A DNA stretch of 64,000 bases. Source: Arthrobacter silviterrae (GTDB lineage: Bacteria > Actinomycetota > Actinomycetes > Actinomycetales > Micrococcaceae). Location of the stretch: assembly GCF_011045165.1 (NCBI RefSeq), contig NZ_JAAKZI010000001.1, positions 248,001-312,000 of the forward strand, read 5' to 3'. This document shows, one piece after another, positions 20,070 to 27,902 of the stretch. Numbering within the stretch: the stretch's first letter is position 1; each line of letters starts with the position of its first letter. The translations under genes were made by a program, and so were the position numbers. The notes below the pieces were generated by a model. The model was not told the origin of the DNA. It worked only from the letters and a program-made list of their open reading frames with translations, and ran no database searches.

Positions 20070-20297
20070 ATGAACATTCAGGACTGGTGGCCCCGGCTGG
20101 ACGCGCCAACGCAGCAGTGGCTGATCGAGAACAACGGTGACACCGTGCCGCCGGACATTCAGGCCCGGATTGCCACCGCCGCGGGCGCGCCGGCTGCGGA
20201 TTCTTCATGGCTTGGCGACGCCGACCCGGCCCATTTTTCCCTCTCCGACGAAGCCGTCGACTGGATCGAGGCTGTCGCGAACGGCGAAGATGGGTAG
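20070..20297 (+). CDS. Small acidic hypothetical protein
   Basis: A 75-aa acidic protein beginning at the ATG at 20070 with GGGGG just upstream. It has a Trp-rich start (MNIQDWWPRLDAPTQQWL) and acidic helical C-terminus (DEAVDWIEAVANGEDG). No domain recognised and no membrane segment. Coding character agrees with neighbouring genes. Function unknown. Confidence 0.6.
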   Translation: MNIQDWWPRLDAPTQQWLIENNGDTVPPDIQARIATAAGAPAADSSWLGDADPAHFSLSDEAVDWIEAVANGEDG

Positions 20298-20383
20298 CCC
20301 GTCCGCGTCAATGAATTGACCTGACGACGGCGGCAAACTTGGCAACCATTGACACCCTCGCGTTCACCGACGAGGGTTGCCCC

Positions 20384-20725
20384 ATGAGCCGGCCCATCCG
20401 CATCCTGTCATTCGTGGCCATTGCTGCTCTCATGGCGGCGGCCGCCGCGGTTGGGGTGCGGCTGTGGACCGTCCATCAACAAACCTCGGACTGGGCGTTG
20501 TGGCCCGCCGCTGTTCCATCGAAGGTGCAATTTTCCGGCCGCGTTTACAGCTGCCCGCATCCTGCATCGCCGGAGAACCAGTCGCTGGACGGATTGACCA
20601 TCCAGGGCCGGACCGCGGGCGGCGGCGACATCTACGCACACGCCGCTTCCCTGGGCCCAGGCACCACCATCGTTGTCCGAACGGATCGAGGGTTGTTTGG
20701 CTGCGTGCTGATCGGCGGACAATAG
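20384..20725 (+). CDS. Small membrane-anchored hypothetical protein
   Basis: A 113-aa protein from the ATG at 20384 (GAGG 7-10 nt upstream); a start at 20339 is possible but weaker. One N-terminal hydrophobic helix (ILSFVAIAALMAAAAAVGV) acts as signal anchor, leaving about 85 residues outside with two Cys (YSCPHP and LFGCVL) that could form a disulfide. No known domain. It is followed 14 bp later by the next gene, so they may be co-transcribed. Confidence 0.6.
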   Translation: MSRPIRILSFVAIAALMAAAAAVGVRLWTVHQQTSDWALWPAAVPSKVQFSGRVYSCPHPASPENQSLDGLTIQGRTAGGGDIYAHAASLGPGTTIVVRTDRGLFGCVLIGGQ

Positions 20726-20739
20726 CCAGGGCATAGGCT

Positions 20740-21210
20740 ATGGGCATGAGCGATCAAGTGGAGCCTGATGAGGCGTTGCAACGCCTTCCACCCGGGATGC
20801 CACGGCATTTCGCTGAATACAAGCCCGTTGCCGAAGCTGTTCCTGCGCCGCCTGTAACGAACGTCGGCGGCTATGACGAATTGCTCAACTATTTCCGCTC
20901 ACGAGGGGAAAGCCTGCCGCGCAGCAGGGAGGGTCTGGCCGCCGTCGATGCGGCGATCGATGGCGGCATTCCCGCCGAGGCGTTCCCAGACCTCGCCCGG
21001 TCCATTGGAATGTTTTACGGGGACGTCCTCACCCACAGCATTACCGGCGCGCATTGGAAAGTGGTGGCCAGTGGCTTCCCCGAGGTCCGTTTCACCGCAA
21101 AGGACTCCGTCGACGTCGTGCACGTGGCACAAAGGAGGCTCAGCCACAGCTACCCCAGCCTCGTGGAAAACTTCTTCCACGTACTCGAAATGGCCGCCGC
21201 GGCTATGTGA
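20740..21210 (+). CDS. DUF6278-like hypothetical protein
   Basis: A 156-aa soluble protein. The pattern YDELLNYFRSRGESLPRSRE, then ARSIGMFYGDVLTHSITGAHW, then KDSVDVVHVAQRRL resembles a family I know as DUF6278 (a 'LarEIGlFyGtVL' core). I cannot confirm this without a profile search. A second ATG at 20746 is an alternative start. Function unknown. Confidence 0.6.
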   Translation: MGMSDQVEPDEALQRLPPGMPRHFAEYKPVAEAVPAPPVTNVGGYDELLNYFRSRGESLPRSREGLAAVDAAIDGGIPAEAFPDLARSIGMFYGDVLTHSITGAHWKVVASGFPEVRFTAKDSVDVVHVAQRRLSHSYPSLVENFFHVLEMAAAAM

Positions 21211-21262
21211 GGGGCAGCGCCGCCCAGGCGGTGGATGCCACCCGAAGTCCCGCCGTCGGGCG

Positions 21263-21661
21263 TCAAGAGCGCTTGACTGCCCGGGAATTTGCCACGGACC
21301 ACACGGCAGTGAGCAGACATACCTGGACCATCGCCAGCGACAGCGACCGGTCAAGGACCACGGCCGCCACAAACTCAATCACTGACAGGATCAAGGCGGC
21401 AACGCCGACGGCGGCGAATCCGTGGCGCGCCAGGACACGGTCACGTTCATCCCTGTACTCCATCGCGTTGAGCCTGCTGATGTCCAGGGAATCCGGCCGG
21501 CGCGCATACACGGCGCACGCGAGTCCGCCCGCCCCGCACAGGAACAGGAGCAAAGCGCCGAACCAATTTCCGGCCAGCGCCGTGGCCGCGGCGCCAACCA
21601 CAAATGTGGCGACACGGACCTGGTTGATTCTCGAGATCGGAATGCGGCTAGTCAGCTTCAA
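21263..21661 (-). CDS. Small integral membrane protein paired with XRE regulator
   Basis: A 132-aa protein with about four hydrophobic helices (ATFVVGAAATALAGNWFGAL, LLFLCGAGGLACAVYA, FAAVGVAALILSVIEFVAAV, LAMVQVCLLTAVWSV) and an 'RDERD' loop. I chose the rare TTG at 21661 because GAGGAAG lies 9 nt upstream inside the XRE gene, giving a 14-bp overlap. No good ATG exists in this reading before the hydrophobic part. Such membrane proteins commonly accompany tiny XRE regulators in bacteria; their role is unknown. Confidence 0.6.
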   Translation of the reverse strand: MKLTSRIPISRINQVRVATFVVGAAATALAGNWFGALLLFLCGAGGLACAVYARRPDSLDISRLNAMEYRDERDRVLARHGFAAVGVAALILSVIEFVAAVVLDRSLSLAMVQVCLLTAVWSVANSRAVKRS

Positions 21662-21845
21662 TGCGAAACACTTCCTCAACGGCGGACCCGAAGAAACAGG
21701 CCAGGCGGACTGCCAGGACAAGGGAGGGATCATACCGCCCCGTCTCGATGGCGTTGATGGTCTGTCGCGAAACCCCCAAGGCCAAGCCGAGGGCTGCCTG
21801 GGACAGGCCGGCCTCCAGGCGTCTGCTTCTGACCTCGGAAATCAT
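21648..21845 (-). CDS. Small XRE-family regulator (YozG-like)
   Basis: A 65-aa protein that is almost entirely a helix-turn-helix: MISEVRSRRLEAGLSQAALG, ALGVSRQTINAIETGRYDPS, then VEEVFRIEAD. This is the short 'lambda-Cro-like' class usually found beside a membrane protein, as here. It probably represses its own operon through the palindrome 6 bp before its ATG. Confidence 0.9.
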   Translation of the reverse strand: MISEVRSRRLEAGLSQAALGLALGVSRQTINAIETGRYDPSLVLAVRLACFFGSAVEEVFRIEAD

Positions 21846-21850
21846 GTGAC

Positions 21851-21860
21851 AAGCATGCTT
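21851..21860. promoter_or_regulatory. Putative XRE operator
   Basis: AAGCATGCTT is a perfect 10-bp palindrome, extending imperfectly to 18 bp (21847-21864, 14 of 18 symmetric). It is only 6 bp upstream of the XRE start codon. Suggests tight autorepression at or downstream of the promoter. Confidence 0.45.
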
Positions 21861-21932
21861 TACAGCATTGATGGTGTCAGGCGCGCTTGTCCATTCCCGC
21901 CGTATTGGCGGGACCAGGTCCGGCGGCGCCCG

Positions 21933-22652
21933 TCAGACGACGGCGGTGTAGCGTGCAAAGGCTCCCAGGAGCTGGTTGGCGTAAATAGCGTTTGCGAACA
22001 TCAGCCCGTTGCGCCCCATGATGGGCAGCGGCAGGTCCACCAGCTGTCCGCTGCCGTTGTGGGACACCTGCATGGTCACGACGGGAAAGCGCCGTCGCCC
22101 GTTGGAGATAATGAAATGGTCCGGGTGCACGTAGGCAATGTCGGCCCACGACAACGTGGTGCCCGGTGTGCCTGAACGGGGCGAGCGCCACAACTCGATT
22201 CCCGCCAGACCAACAGTGACCACCGGCATCAAGCCAAGCCGCGGCCGTTCCTGGCCAATGGTTCCCAAGGCAGCGCGGAGCTCGGGCGTGCGTTGGCTCA
22301 AAAAGACCGCAGCATTGGGCCGGGCAGCCCTGGCCCCGGCCTGCTTCCGGCGCATGAACAAAACGACAGGTCCCAGGATCAAGGTGAAGATGGCTGCGGC
22401 CAGGACGAATCCAGTTCCCACGGCGAGGACCGGGAAAGCCACGTCGCGCGGTGCGGAGGCCCCATCCGCGATTGTAAGGACTGCCGTCAGAAGGAAAACA
22501 GACAACACGAGGGCAAGCAGTCCCCACAGCATCAGCTTTTGCTTGGCCCTGGCACCCGGAATCTCCACGAACCGCGGCGGACAATGTTCCGCGGGAGGCA
22601 GAAATGCCCCGGTGGCGGTTCGGAAGGGGTCAGGCAGCGAATCCTCTGGCAT
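21933..22652 (-). CDS. Membrane protein of unknown function
   Basis: A 239-aa protein with two membrane helices close together (LMLWGLLALVLSVFLLTAVL, and FVLAAAIFTLILGPVVLFM) between a Pro-rich N-terminal tail and a soluble C-terminal domain of about 135 residues. The latter has WADIAYVHPDHFIIS followed by RRRFPVVTMQVSH, a beta-rich, PH-like pattern. No recognised family. Start ATG is at 22652; the ribosome site is weak. Confidence 0.65.
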   Translation of the reverse strand: MPEDSLPDPFRTATGAFLPPAEHCPPRFVEIPGARAKQKLMLWGLLALVLSVFLLTAVLTIADGASAPRDVAFPVLAVGTGFVLAAAIFTLILGPVVLFMRRKQAGARAARPNAAVFLSQRTPELRAALGTIGQERPRLGLMPVVTVGLAGIELWRSPRSGTPGTTLSWADIAYVHPDHFIISNGRRRFPVVTMQVSHNGSGQLVDLPLPIMGRNGLMFANAIYANQLLGAFARYTAVV

Positions 22653-22786
22653 GTGAACGAGTCTATTTGCCCTTGGCCACCCACTGGCGCCGACGACGGC
22701 GGCCGCCGTCGGGCCTTAACCTATCCAAGCGCCACTGAGGTGGGTACCGTATTGATACAGCGGGCAAGGCTTGGGGAGCGGGGAAA

Positions 22787-23242
22787 ATGATGCGCAGGGG
22801 AATTGCTTTTGCAGTTGTTGGGGTGCTGCTTGTCCTGCTGCTGTCCGTAGGCGCGCAGCTTTGGCTGCTTCCCGCGGAAATCCGAAGCGTGGCCGCCACA
22901 TTCCCCGAAGTCGAGCGGCTCGCCGCGCCGGCCATCATCTGGGGCGTCGTCGCCATCGCCTGCTGGCAGGCCGTTGCCCTCATCGCCTTGCGGCTTGCCA
23001 TGCCTCTTCGCCGCGGGGAATTTGGTCCCGCCTGGTACGGCTGGCTGCGCGGCATGCTGGGGTGCCTGCTGGCATTCCTGGCGCTGGTGGTTGCCGCGTT
23101 CATTGCGCTAAACGTGATGGGCTACGCCACGCCGGGAGTCGTGCTGGGACTCCTGGGTTCCGGCATCATTGCCGCAGTTGGGGCCGGTTCCCTGGCGTTG
23201 TTTCTGGCGAGCCGGCCTCAGGCCCATTTTCGGCACGCCTAG
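22787..23242 (+). CDS. DUF2975-type membrane protein
   Basis: A 151-aa protein with four membrane helices. After the first helix it has the pattern typical of DUF2975: AQLWLLPAEIRSVAATFPEV, then APAIIWGVVAIACWQAVALI. Function unknown; family members in other bacteria often precede a small XRE regulator, which is not the case here. GGGGAAA precedes the ATG, and a second ATG follows directly. The last 77 bp overlap the 3' end of the convergent DMT exporter gene. Confidence 0.78.
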   Translation: MMRRGIAFAVVGVLLVLLLSVGAQLWLLPAEIRSVAATFPEVERLAAPAIIWGVVAIACWQAVALIALRLAMPLRRGEFGPAWYGWLRGMLGCLLAFLALVVAAFIALNVMGYATPGVVLGLLGSGIIAAVGAGSLALFLASRPQAHFRHA

Positions 23243-24149
23243 GCTGGTCCCTTCGCGGCCGGGGGTTTGAATGCGGCTTGAGTTCGCTGACGAGCACACT
23301 GACCACAATGAGCGCCGCACCCACCAGCGCCAGTCCAGGGAGACGGTCGCCGGCAATGCGTCCGATGATGCCTGCCCAGACGGGCTCACCCGTGTAAATG
23401 ATTGTGGCCCGGGCGGGCGTCACTGACTTTTGCGCCCAGTTCATGGTGGCCTGGATGACGCAGCTGGCCACGCCCAGCCCCACCGCTGTCACCACCCAGC
23501 CCCAGGAAAACGCGGGAACGGCCTCCCCCGTCACCGGCACCGCAGCAAAGCCCAAAATGCCGCACACCAGCAGCTGGACTACGGTAACCCGACCCAGGTT
23601 GACCCTGCCGGCGAAGAGGCTGATCAGGATAATCTCGCCCGCTATCGGCAGGGTGCTGAGCACGGTTGCAACCTCCCCCGGGCCCAAGCCGACGTGAACG
23701 GCGTCGGGCCCAGCCAAAAGAACCAGCCCTGCGAAGGCGAGGACCACCCCCACGAATGTCATGGCCCGCGGCCGCTTCCGGAACACCGCCCATTGCAGCA
23801 ACGGCACGATGGGCACGTAGAGGGCGGTCAGGAACGCGGAGGTGCTGCTGGCGATGGACTGCAGGCCGAACGTCTGGAGCCCGTAGCCGAAGAAGATCAT
23901 GACGCCGATGGCCGCGCCCGCGCCGACGTCGGCCCAGCCCATCCCGCGCAGGGACCGGCGGAACAGGATGCAGGCTGCCAGCCCGGCGACGGCGAATCTC
24001 AGCCCCACAAAGAACATGGGCCCGCTGTGCTGCATGGCAACATGGACGGCCAGGAACGTCCCGCCCCAGACGGCAGTGATCGCCACGAGGGCCAGTTCCT
24101 GCCGGCTCAGCGGGGACTTTCGCGCCCCGGCCAACACCCGGTCCCACAT
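23166..24149 (-). CDS. EamA/DMT-superfamily transporter
   Basis: A 327-aa protein with ten predicted membrane helices in two EamA repeats (LVAITAVWGGTFLAVHVAMQ opens the first; EIILISLFAGRVNLGRV opens the second) and a charged 40-aa C-terminal tail. I chose the ATG at 24149; ATGs at 24155 and 24158 are also possible. It is divergent from the XRE-cupin regulator, with only a 46-bp dyad between them. The regulator therefore probably controls this exporter. Substrate unknown. Confidence 0.85.
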   Translation of the reverse strand: MWDRVLAGARKSPLSRQELALVAITAVWGGTFLAVHVAMQHSGPMFFVGLRFAVAGLAACILFRRSLRGMGWADVGAGAAIGVMIFFGYGLQTFGLQSIASSTSAFLTALYVPIVPLLQWAVFRKRPRAMTFVGVVLAFAGLVLLAGPDAVHVGLGPGEVATVLSTLPIAGEIILISLFAGRVNLGRVTVVQLLVCGILGFAAVPVTGEAVPAFSWGWVVTAVGLGVASCVIQATMNWAQKSVTPARATIIYTGEPVWAGIIGRIAGDRLPGLALVGAALIVVSVLVSELKPHSNPRPRRDQPRRAENGPEAGSPETTPGNRPQLRQ

Positions 24150-24192
24150 GTGCATCATTCTGCACATTTTATGGTGCAGAATAGTGCACATG
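24147..24192. promoter_or_regulatory. 46-bp dyad operator spanning both divergent start codons
   Basis: Two 19-bp arms (24147-24165 and 24174-24192) match at 17 of 19 positions around an 8-bp spacer. The inner 9 bp (ATTCTGCAC / GTGCAGAAT) are perfect. The outermost triplets are the start codons of the DMT exporter (24149) and the XRE-cupin gene (24190). CAGAAT sits at the -10 distance from each ATG, so both messages may be leaderless. Confidence 0.7.
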
Positions 24193-24744
24193 CAAGACAA
24201 CCCTGCCGCCACCGTCCTGGGACATGTCGGGAGCAACCTCCGGCGCTTCCGCCGCGACGCCGGCCTGAGCCAGTCAACGCTGGCCGAACGCTCCGGCATC
24301 AGCCGCCGCACCATCATCAACCTTGAGGCGGGCGAGGCAAACATCAGCCTGTCCGGGCTGGACCGCCTCGCCGACGCGCTCGGGACCACCTTCGCCTTGC
24401 TCGTCGCATCACCCACGGCGCCCGCCGCGGCAATCAATGAAGTTGCCTGGCGGGGGCGGGCTCCGGACAGCGTCGCGACGCTGCTGAGCTCGACGCCGGC
24501 GTCCCACGAAGCCCAGCTCTGGACGTGGGCGCTTGGCCCGGGCGACCGCTACGACGCCGAACCGGATCCCGCGGGCTGGCACGAAATGATCCTTGTCATC
24601 GAGGGCCGGCTGCGCATCGACTTCGAGGGCAGCTCCCTCCAGCTCAGCGCAGGCGAGCACGCGATGTACGCCAGTTCCCAGCCCTACGCCTACATCAACG
24701 ACGGCGGCAAAACTGTCCGCTTCGCCCGGACCGTGGTGTCGTGA
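24190..24744 (+). CDS. XRE-HTH/cupin fusion regulator
   Basis: A 184-aa regulator: an N-terminal XRE helix-turn-helix (NLRRFRRDAGLSQSTLAERS, then GISRRTIINLEAG; residues about 12-66) and a C-terminal cupin (about 105-180) with WHEMILVIEGRLRIDF and LSAGEHAMYASSQPYAY. This architecture is typical of regulators of amino-acid or amine export and catabolism. The cupin senses a small ligand. It is divergent from a DMT exporter across a shared dyad, a common regulator/transporter arrangement. No ribosome-binding site is possible if translation starts at the ATG at 24190 on a leaderless message. Confidence 0.9.
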   Translation: MQDNPAATVLGHVGSNLRRFRRDAGLSQSTLAERSGISRRTIINLEAGEANISLSGLDRLADALGTTFALLVASPTAPAAAINEVAWRGRAPDSVATLLSSTPASHEAQLWTWALGPGDRYDAEPDPAGWHEMILVIEGRLRIDFEGSSLQLSAGEHAMYASSQPYAYINDGGKTVRFARTVVS

Positions 24745-24852
24745 CGGGGCGGCAATTTTTGCGGGTCCAGTGCCGCGAAGCGATTCTTCCCTTGAGCAGG
24801 TGTTGCACATCCCTTGCCGCGGCGGGCAAGTCCAGGGACGTTCCTGGTTGTT

Positions 24853-25119
24853 TCAGTGGCTCCTGTAGACCTCGCGCCGGTGTGCTGCACGGAAGATCAC
24901 AACCAGTAACTGGCCGTCGTGGATCTCATACAGCACCCGGTAATCCCCGATGCGGATCCGCCAGGCGTTGTCGTCTCCGGCGAGTTTCTTCACCCCGTCC
25001 GGTCTCGGGTTCTCTTCCAGCAGGGTGATTGCGGCGAGGATGCGTTGTCGGAGCGGTTTGTCGAGCTTGTTGAGCTCCTTGACGGCGGCTCGGGTGAAGT
25101 TGACGGTGTATCGGCTCAA
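24853..25119 (-). CDS. RelE/ParE-family toxin
   Basis: An 88-aa toxin of the RelE/ParE superfamily. MSRYTVNFTRAAVKELNKLD is the usual N-terminal strand-helix, followed by RPDGVKKLAGDDNAWRIRIGDYRVLYEI and the C-terminal IFRAAHRREVYR, close to canonical RelE with its basic ribosome-facing residues. RelE enzymes cleave mRNA in the ribosomal A site. It lies second in the operon with a 4-base overlap after the antitoxin. Confidence 0.93.
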   Translation of the reverse strand: MSRYTVNFTRAAVKELNKLDKPLRQRILAAITLLEENPRPDGVKKLAGDDNAWRIRIGDYRVLYEIHDGQLLVVIFRAAHRREVYRSH

Positions 25120-25385
25120 CGGGTGATGCCGTTCGCAGCCAGCACCTCGTCCAGGCTGATTCTTTCGCCGTCGTCTTCCACCCGGGCACGGCGGAGGGCT
25201 GCCAGGTCCTCTCGGTCCTCCAGTCTTTCGAGCATTTCCAGGTCCTCCGGGCCAATGAGGACGGCCGCAACCTTGCCGCGACGGGTGATGCCGATGCGTT
25301 CGTGGCCGAAAGTGGCTCGGCTGATTGCATCAGATAAGCCGGCGCGCAGCTCGGCAACGCTCATGGTGCTGGAAATCTCAGTCAT
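25116..25385 (-). CDS. Phd/YefM/RelB-type antitoxin
   Basis: An 89-aa antitoxin. The N-terminal Phd/YefM fold (SVAELRAGLSDAISRATFG, then RIGITRRGKVAAVLIGPEDLEML) dimerises and binds DNA; the acidic tail (VEDDGERISLDEVLAANGI) would wrap the toxin. Start ATG is at 25385; an internal ATG at 25364 (MSVAEL) is possible. A 31-bp dyad lies 22 bp upstream and is the probable autoregulatory site. Confidence 0.92.
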   Translation of the reverse strand: MTEISSTMSVAELRAGLSDAISRATFGHERIGITRRGKVAAVLIGPEDLEMLERLEDREDLAALRRARVEDDGERISLDEVLAANGITR

Positions 25386-25406
25386 GCTTCAACACTACTC
25401 TCAGAT

Positions 25407-25437
25407 GTACAAACCCACCAGACTGGTTACTTTGTAC
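25407..25437. promoter_or_regulatory. Putative RelBE-type operator
   Basis: A 31-bp dyad centred at 25422: GTACAAA (25407-25413) pairs with TTTGTAC (25431-25437), and ACCAG (25417-25421) with CTGGT (25423-25427), giving 12 of 15 symmetric positions. It lies directly upstream of the antitoxin gene, in an AT-richer patch. Confidence 0.6.
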
Positions 25438-25641
25438 GCCCGCGCCACAATGTGAGCCATGGATCCTCAGCAATGTATTGGCAAAGCGTCGTTCCCCGCC
25501 GTCGTCGTCCTATTCCAGATAGCCCAGGGCGCCTCCCGGTTTTCCCGATTGCTCGGCAGATGTCGCTCTGGGCGTACCCGAGGCTGTTCAATGCGGCCCG
25601 TCGCCACGCGCCTGGGCTTTGAGCGGCCGGGGCCGCAGCCG

Positions 25642-26544
25642 CTATTTGCTGAGGAGGTATTCGAGTTCGTCGGGGAGTGTCATGGCGAGGTCGCCTTCGA
25701 AGACCTCGGTGATGGGCTGGACCGGGCCGCCGTTCCACCAGTAGAGGTGAGGACTGAGGCTGTGGGGCATGTCGTCGTACTGCGCCCGGGTCACCTGGGT
25801 CATGAAGAACAGGTCCTTCACGCTGGTGTCGTCGTTGATGACGTGCAGGTTCAGCGCCGTCGCGGCGGGGACGGACATCAGGATCCCCTTGGGCCCGGCC
25901 GTCAGTTCCAGGGCCTGGAGGAGGTCGGCCGGGTAGGCCAGCCAGGTGGACTGGAAGAGTGACTCGCCCATGATGCCCAGGAACGAGGCGCCGTCGGTGC
26001 CGGTGGCCTGCTGGGGCGTGCCGGTTCCTTCGGCGAGCAGGTTGGCATAGGCCGTCCTCCAGGCCAGGTCTTCGCCGACGCGCTCAACGTGGTCGTCCCG
26101 CAGGTAGTTGACGGTTTCTTCCCCGTCATAGGCCATGACGAGGGGAAGCAGGCCCACCCATTGGGTGTACTTGTAGTGCCGGTCGCCGTCCTCCTCGGTG
26201 ATCAGGGTCGGGTCGATGATCTTGGCCGTGGTCCTGGCCAGCAGCTCTTCGGCGGGCATTTGGTCAAGGATGGAGCGGCCGGTCTTGGCGGTCATCCGGG
26301 CGAAGTAGTCCTCGATCATGTCTTTCCATTCCCGCTCGGGTGCCTTGGGCATTGTCCGGGCAATGGTTTCCAGGCCGAACATGCGGCCGTCGGAGAGCGC
26401 GACGTGGTCCTCGGCGAGTTCGACGGCGTGGCCCATGCCGGTCAGCGTCTCGACACAGATGCGACGCATCGTTTCCCCCTGCTGCCGGGTCAGCTGCGGG
26501 AATGTCGCGTCGGGGTCCTTGGGTTTCCTGCGGAAAAGTGCCAT
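25642..26544 (-). CDS. Conserved hypothetical protein, 300 aa
   Basis: A soluble 300-aa protein of unrecognised family. It starts with a basic MALFRRKPKDP tail, then MGHAVELAEDHVALSDGRMFGLETI and EREWKDMIEDYFARM, a pattern I associate loosely with DUF1444-like proteins but cannot confirm. No signal peptide or membrane helix. It lies 102 bp downstream of the tandem paralogue array on the same strand, so the four genes may form one accessory cluster. Function unknown; an immunity or stress role would be a guess. Confidence 0.7.
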   Translation of the reverse strand: MALFRRKPKDPDATFPQLTRQQGETMRRICVETLTGMGHAVELAEDHVALSDGRMFGLETIARTMPKAPEREWKDMIEDYFARMTAKTGRSILDQMPAEELLARTTAKIIDPTLITEEDGDRHYKYTQWVGLLPLVMAYDGEETVNYLRDDHVERVGEDLAWRTAYANLLAEGTGTPQQATGTDGASFLGIMGESLFQSTWLAYPADLLQALELTAGPKGILMSVPAATALNLHVINDDTSVKDLFFMTQVTRAQYDDMPHSLSPHLYWWNGGPVQPITEVFEGDLAMTLPDELEYLLSK

Positions 26545-26646
26545 GGGGTGGTTGTTTCCTTGCTCATCAGTGATGACTTATTTGATCTGGGTGGTGAATG
26601 AAATTGGGCGGACGTGACCCCGGGGATCTGGTGGGGTTACGGCCTG

Positions 26647-27753
26647 TCAGGGCCCGTACGGGGTGGCGAGTTCCTGGGGGATCCAGGGCCGGGTCGGGTC
26701 CGGCAGCAGCCCAGCGAGCTGGTCCCGGTCGATGGGCTTCTCTGCCAGGACATGGAGGAGGTGGTCGCCATGCTGCTCTCGGCGACCGGTCAGGTACGGG
26801 GACACGATCTTGATCTGCTCCGGTCCGAACCAGGTCCAGGACTGCGGGTAGGGAACGAATCCCTTCCATTCGCCAATGTGGATCGGCCAGATCTCGTCCT
26901 CGGCCCCGGGCCGCTGTTCGTAGGACCGGGATCCCCATTCATAGTTCCTCAGCACCTCGACTGAGGCAAAGAAGCTTTTGGATTCCAGCGCGAACGCCAC
27001 GAAGAACCGTCGCAGGCCATCCAGCCACCCCGGATCGGCAAGCGCCGCATTATCCAGGTGCAGGCTTGTGCGCCCGACAGATCTATTTCGCTGTGGACCA
27101 TTCATTGATCCTCTCGCTATAGGGTACTCGCACTTGAAGAACAGAATACTGTTGGGATTTTCCAGCCACATATCAGTGAATGCCTGGTCCCCATCCCGGT
27201 CCAGTTTGCCCTGATGTGGTTCATAGGTGCCAAAACGCGTAGGGAGCGCCTCGGGCAGGTACTTGCGCGCCAACGCCAGATAGTTGCGGGGCAGATCCTC
27301 CGGCAGCTCGGCCGTGAGTGTATAGAAGTTTACGGTCACGAGCTCGGTGGGCCGCGCCGCCTCACGGGGCCGTGCGACGCGGTTGCCCTTGGGCCACACC
27401 TCGTCGGTTTGTTCATCCAACAGGGCGCCGCCGGTGGCCTTGGCAAGCTTCCGGGCAAACTTCACGGCGTGGGGAATCGAGGGTTCCTCGCTGCCCTCAA
27501 CCAACACCTGGTACAGGGCCTTGGCGCCAATCACCGACGCCGTAACCTCTTCCGGCACGTCCTCCGGTTCCACCCTGAACGGGCCGTCAATCGTGAAGCA
27601 GTACGCACGGCGTGCGCCCCGGACCACCGTCAACGACTGGGCATCGCTGGAAGGCGAACCGTCGACGTCGAGCCCGGCAGCGCTCCGCACCAGCGCGAGC
27701 AACCCCTCAAAGGACAATGGCGCCGGAGCATAGACGGACAGGTCATAGGACAT
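26647..27753 (-). CDS. Tandem paralogue A, unrecognised ~370-aa family
   Basis: A 368-aa soluble protein and the last of three tandem paralogues. It opens with MSYDLSVYAPAPLSFEGLL, has VRGARRAYCFTIDGPF near residue 45, IPHAVKFARKLAKATGGALL near 95, and a C-terminal half with WFGPEQIKIVSPYLTGRREQ and LLPDPTRPWIPQELATP. There is no known domain, signal or membrane helix. It is closest to paralogue C; most differences fall in a short block at about residues 195-225, which is visibly AT-richer in DNA. Family role unknown. Confidence 0.8.
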   Translation of the reverse strand: MSYDLSVYAPAPLSFEGLLALVRSAAGLDVDGSPSSDAQSLTVVRGARRAYCFTIDGPFRVEPEDVPEEVTASVIGAKALYQVLVEGSEEPSIPHAVKFARKLAKATGGALLDEQTDEVWPKGNRVARPREAARPTELVTVNFYTLTAELPEDLPRNYLALARKYLPEALPTRFGTYEPHQGKLDRDGDQAFTDMWLENPNSILFFKCEYPIARGSMNGPQRNRSVGRTSLHLDNAALADPGWLDGLRRFFVAFALESKSFFASVEVLRNYEWGSRSYEQRPGAEDEIWPIHIGEWKGFVPYPQSWTWFGPEQIKIVSPYLTGRREQHGDHLLHVLAEKPIDRDQLAGLLPDPTRPWIPQELATPYGP

Positions 27754-27902
27754 GAGAAAAACCTTTGGTGGGTGGGCAATGCGGGGAGGTAGGAAGAACT
27801 CAGCACCATGTGGATACTGGGCAAGCGACAGACGCCGTACGGGAAGGAAGGCACATTAGGAAGCAATGATGATCCAGGTCCACGCTCCCGACGTTCCGGC
27901 CG

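Noticed and set aside
25427-25738. 103-aa minus-strand reading near the toxin-antitoxin pair, considered as a transposase or toxin remnant
   Set aside because: It overlaps both the antitoxin operator and the 300-aa gene, is Arg/Pro-rich and matches no family.
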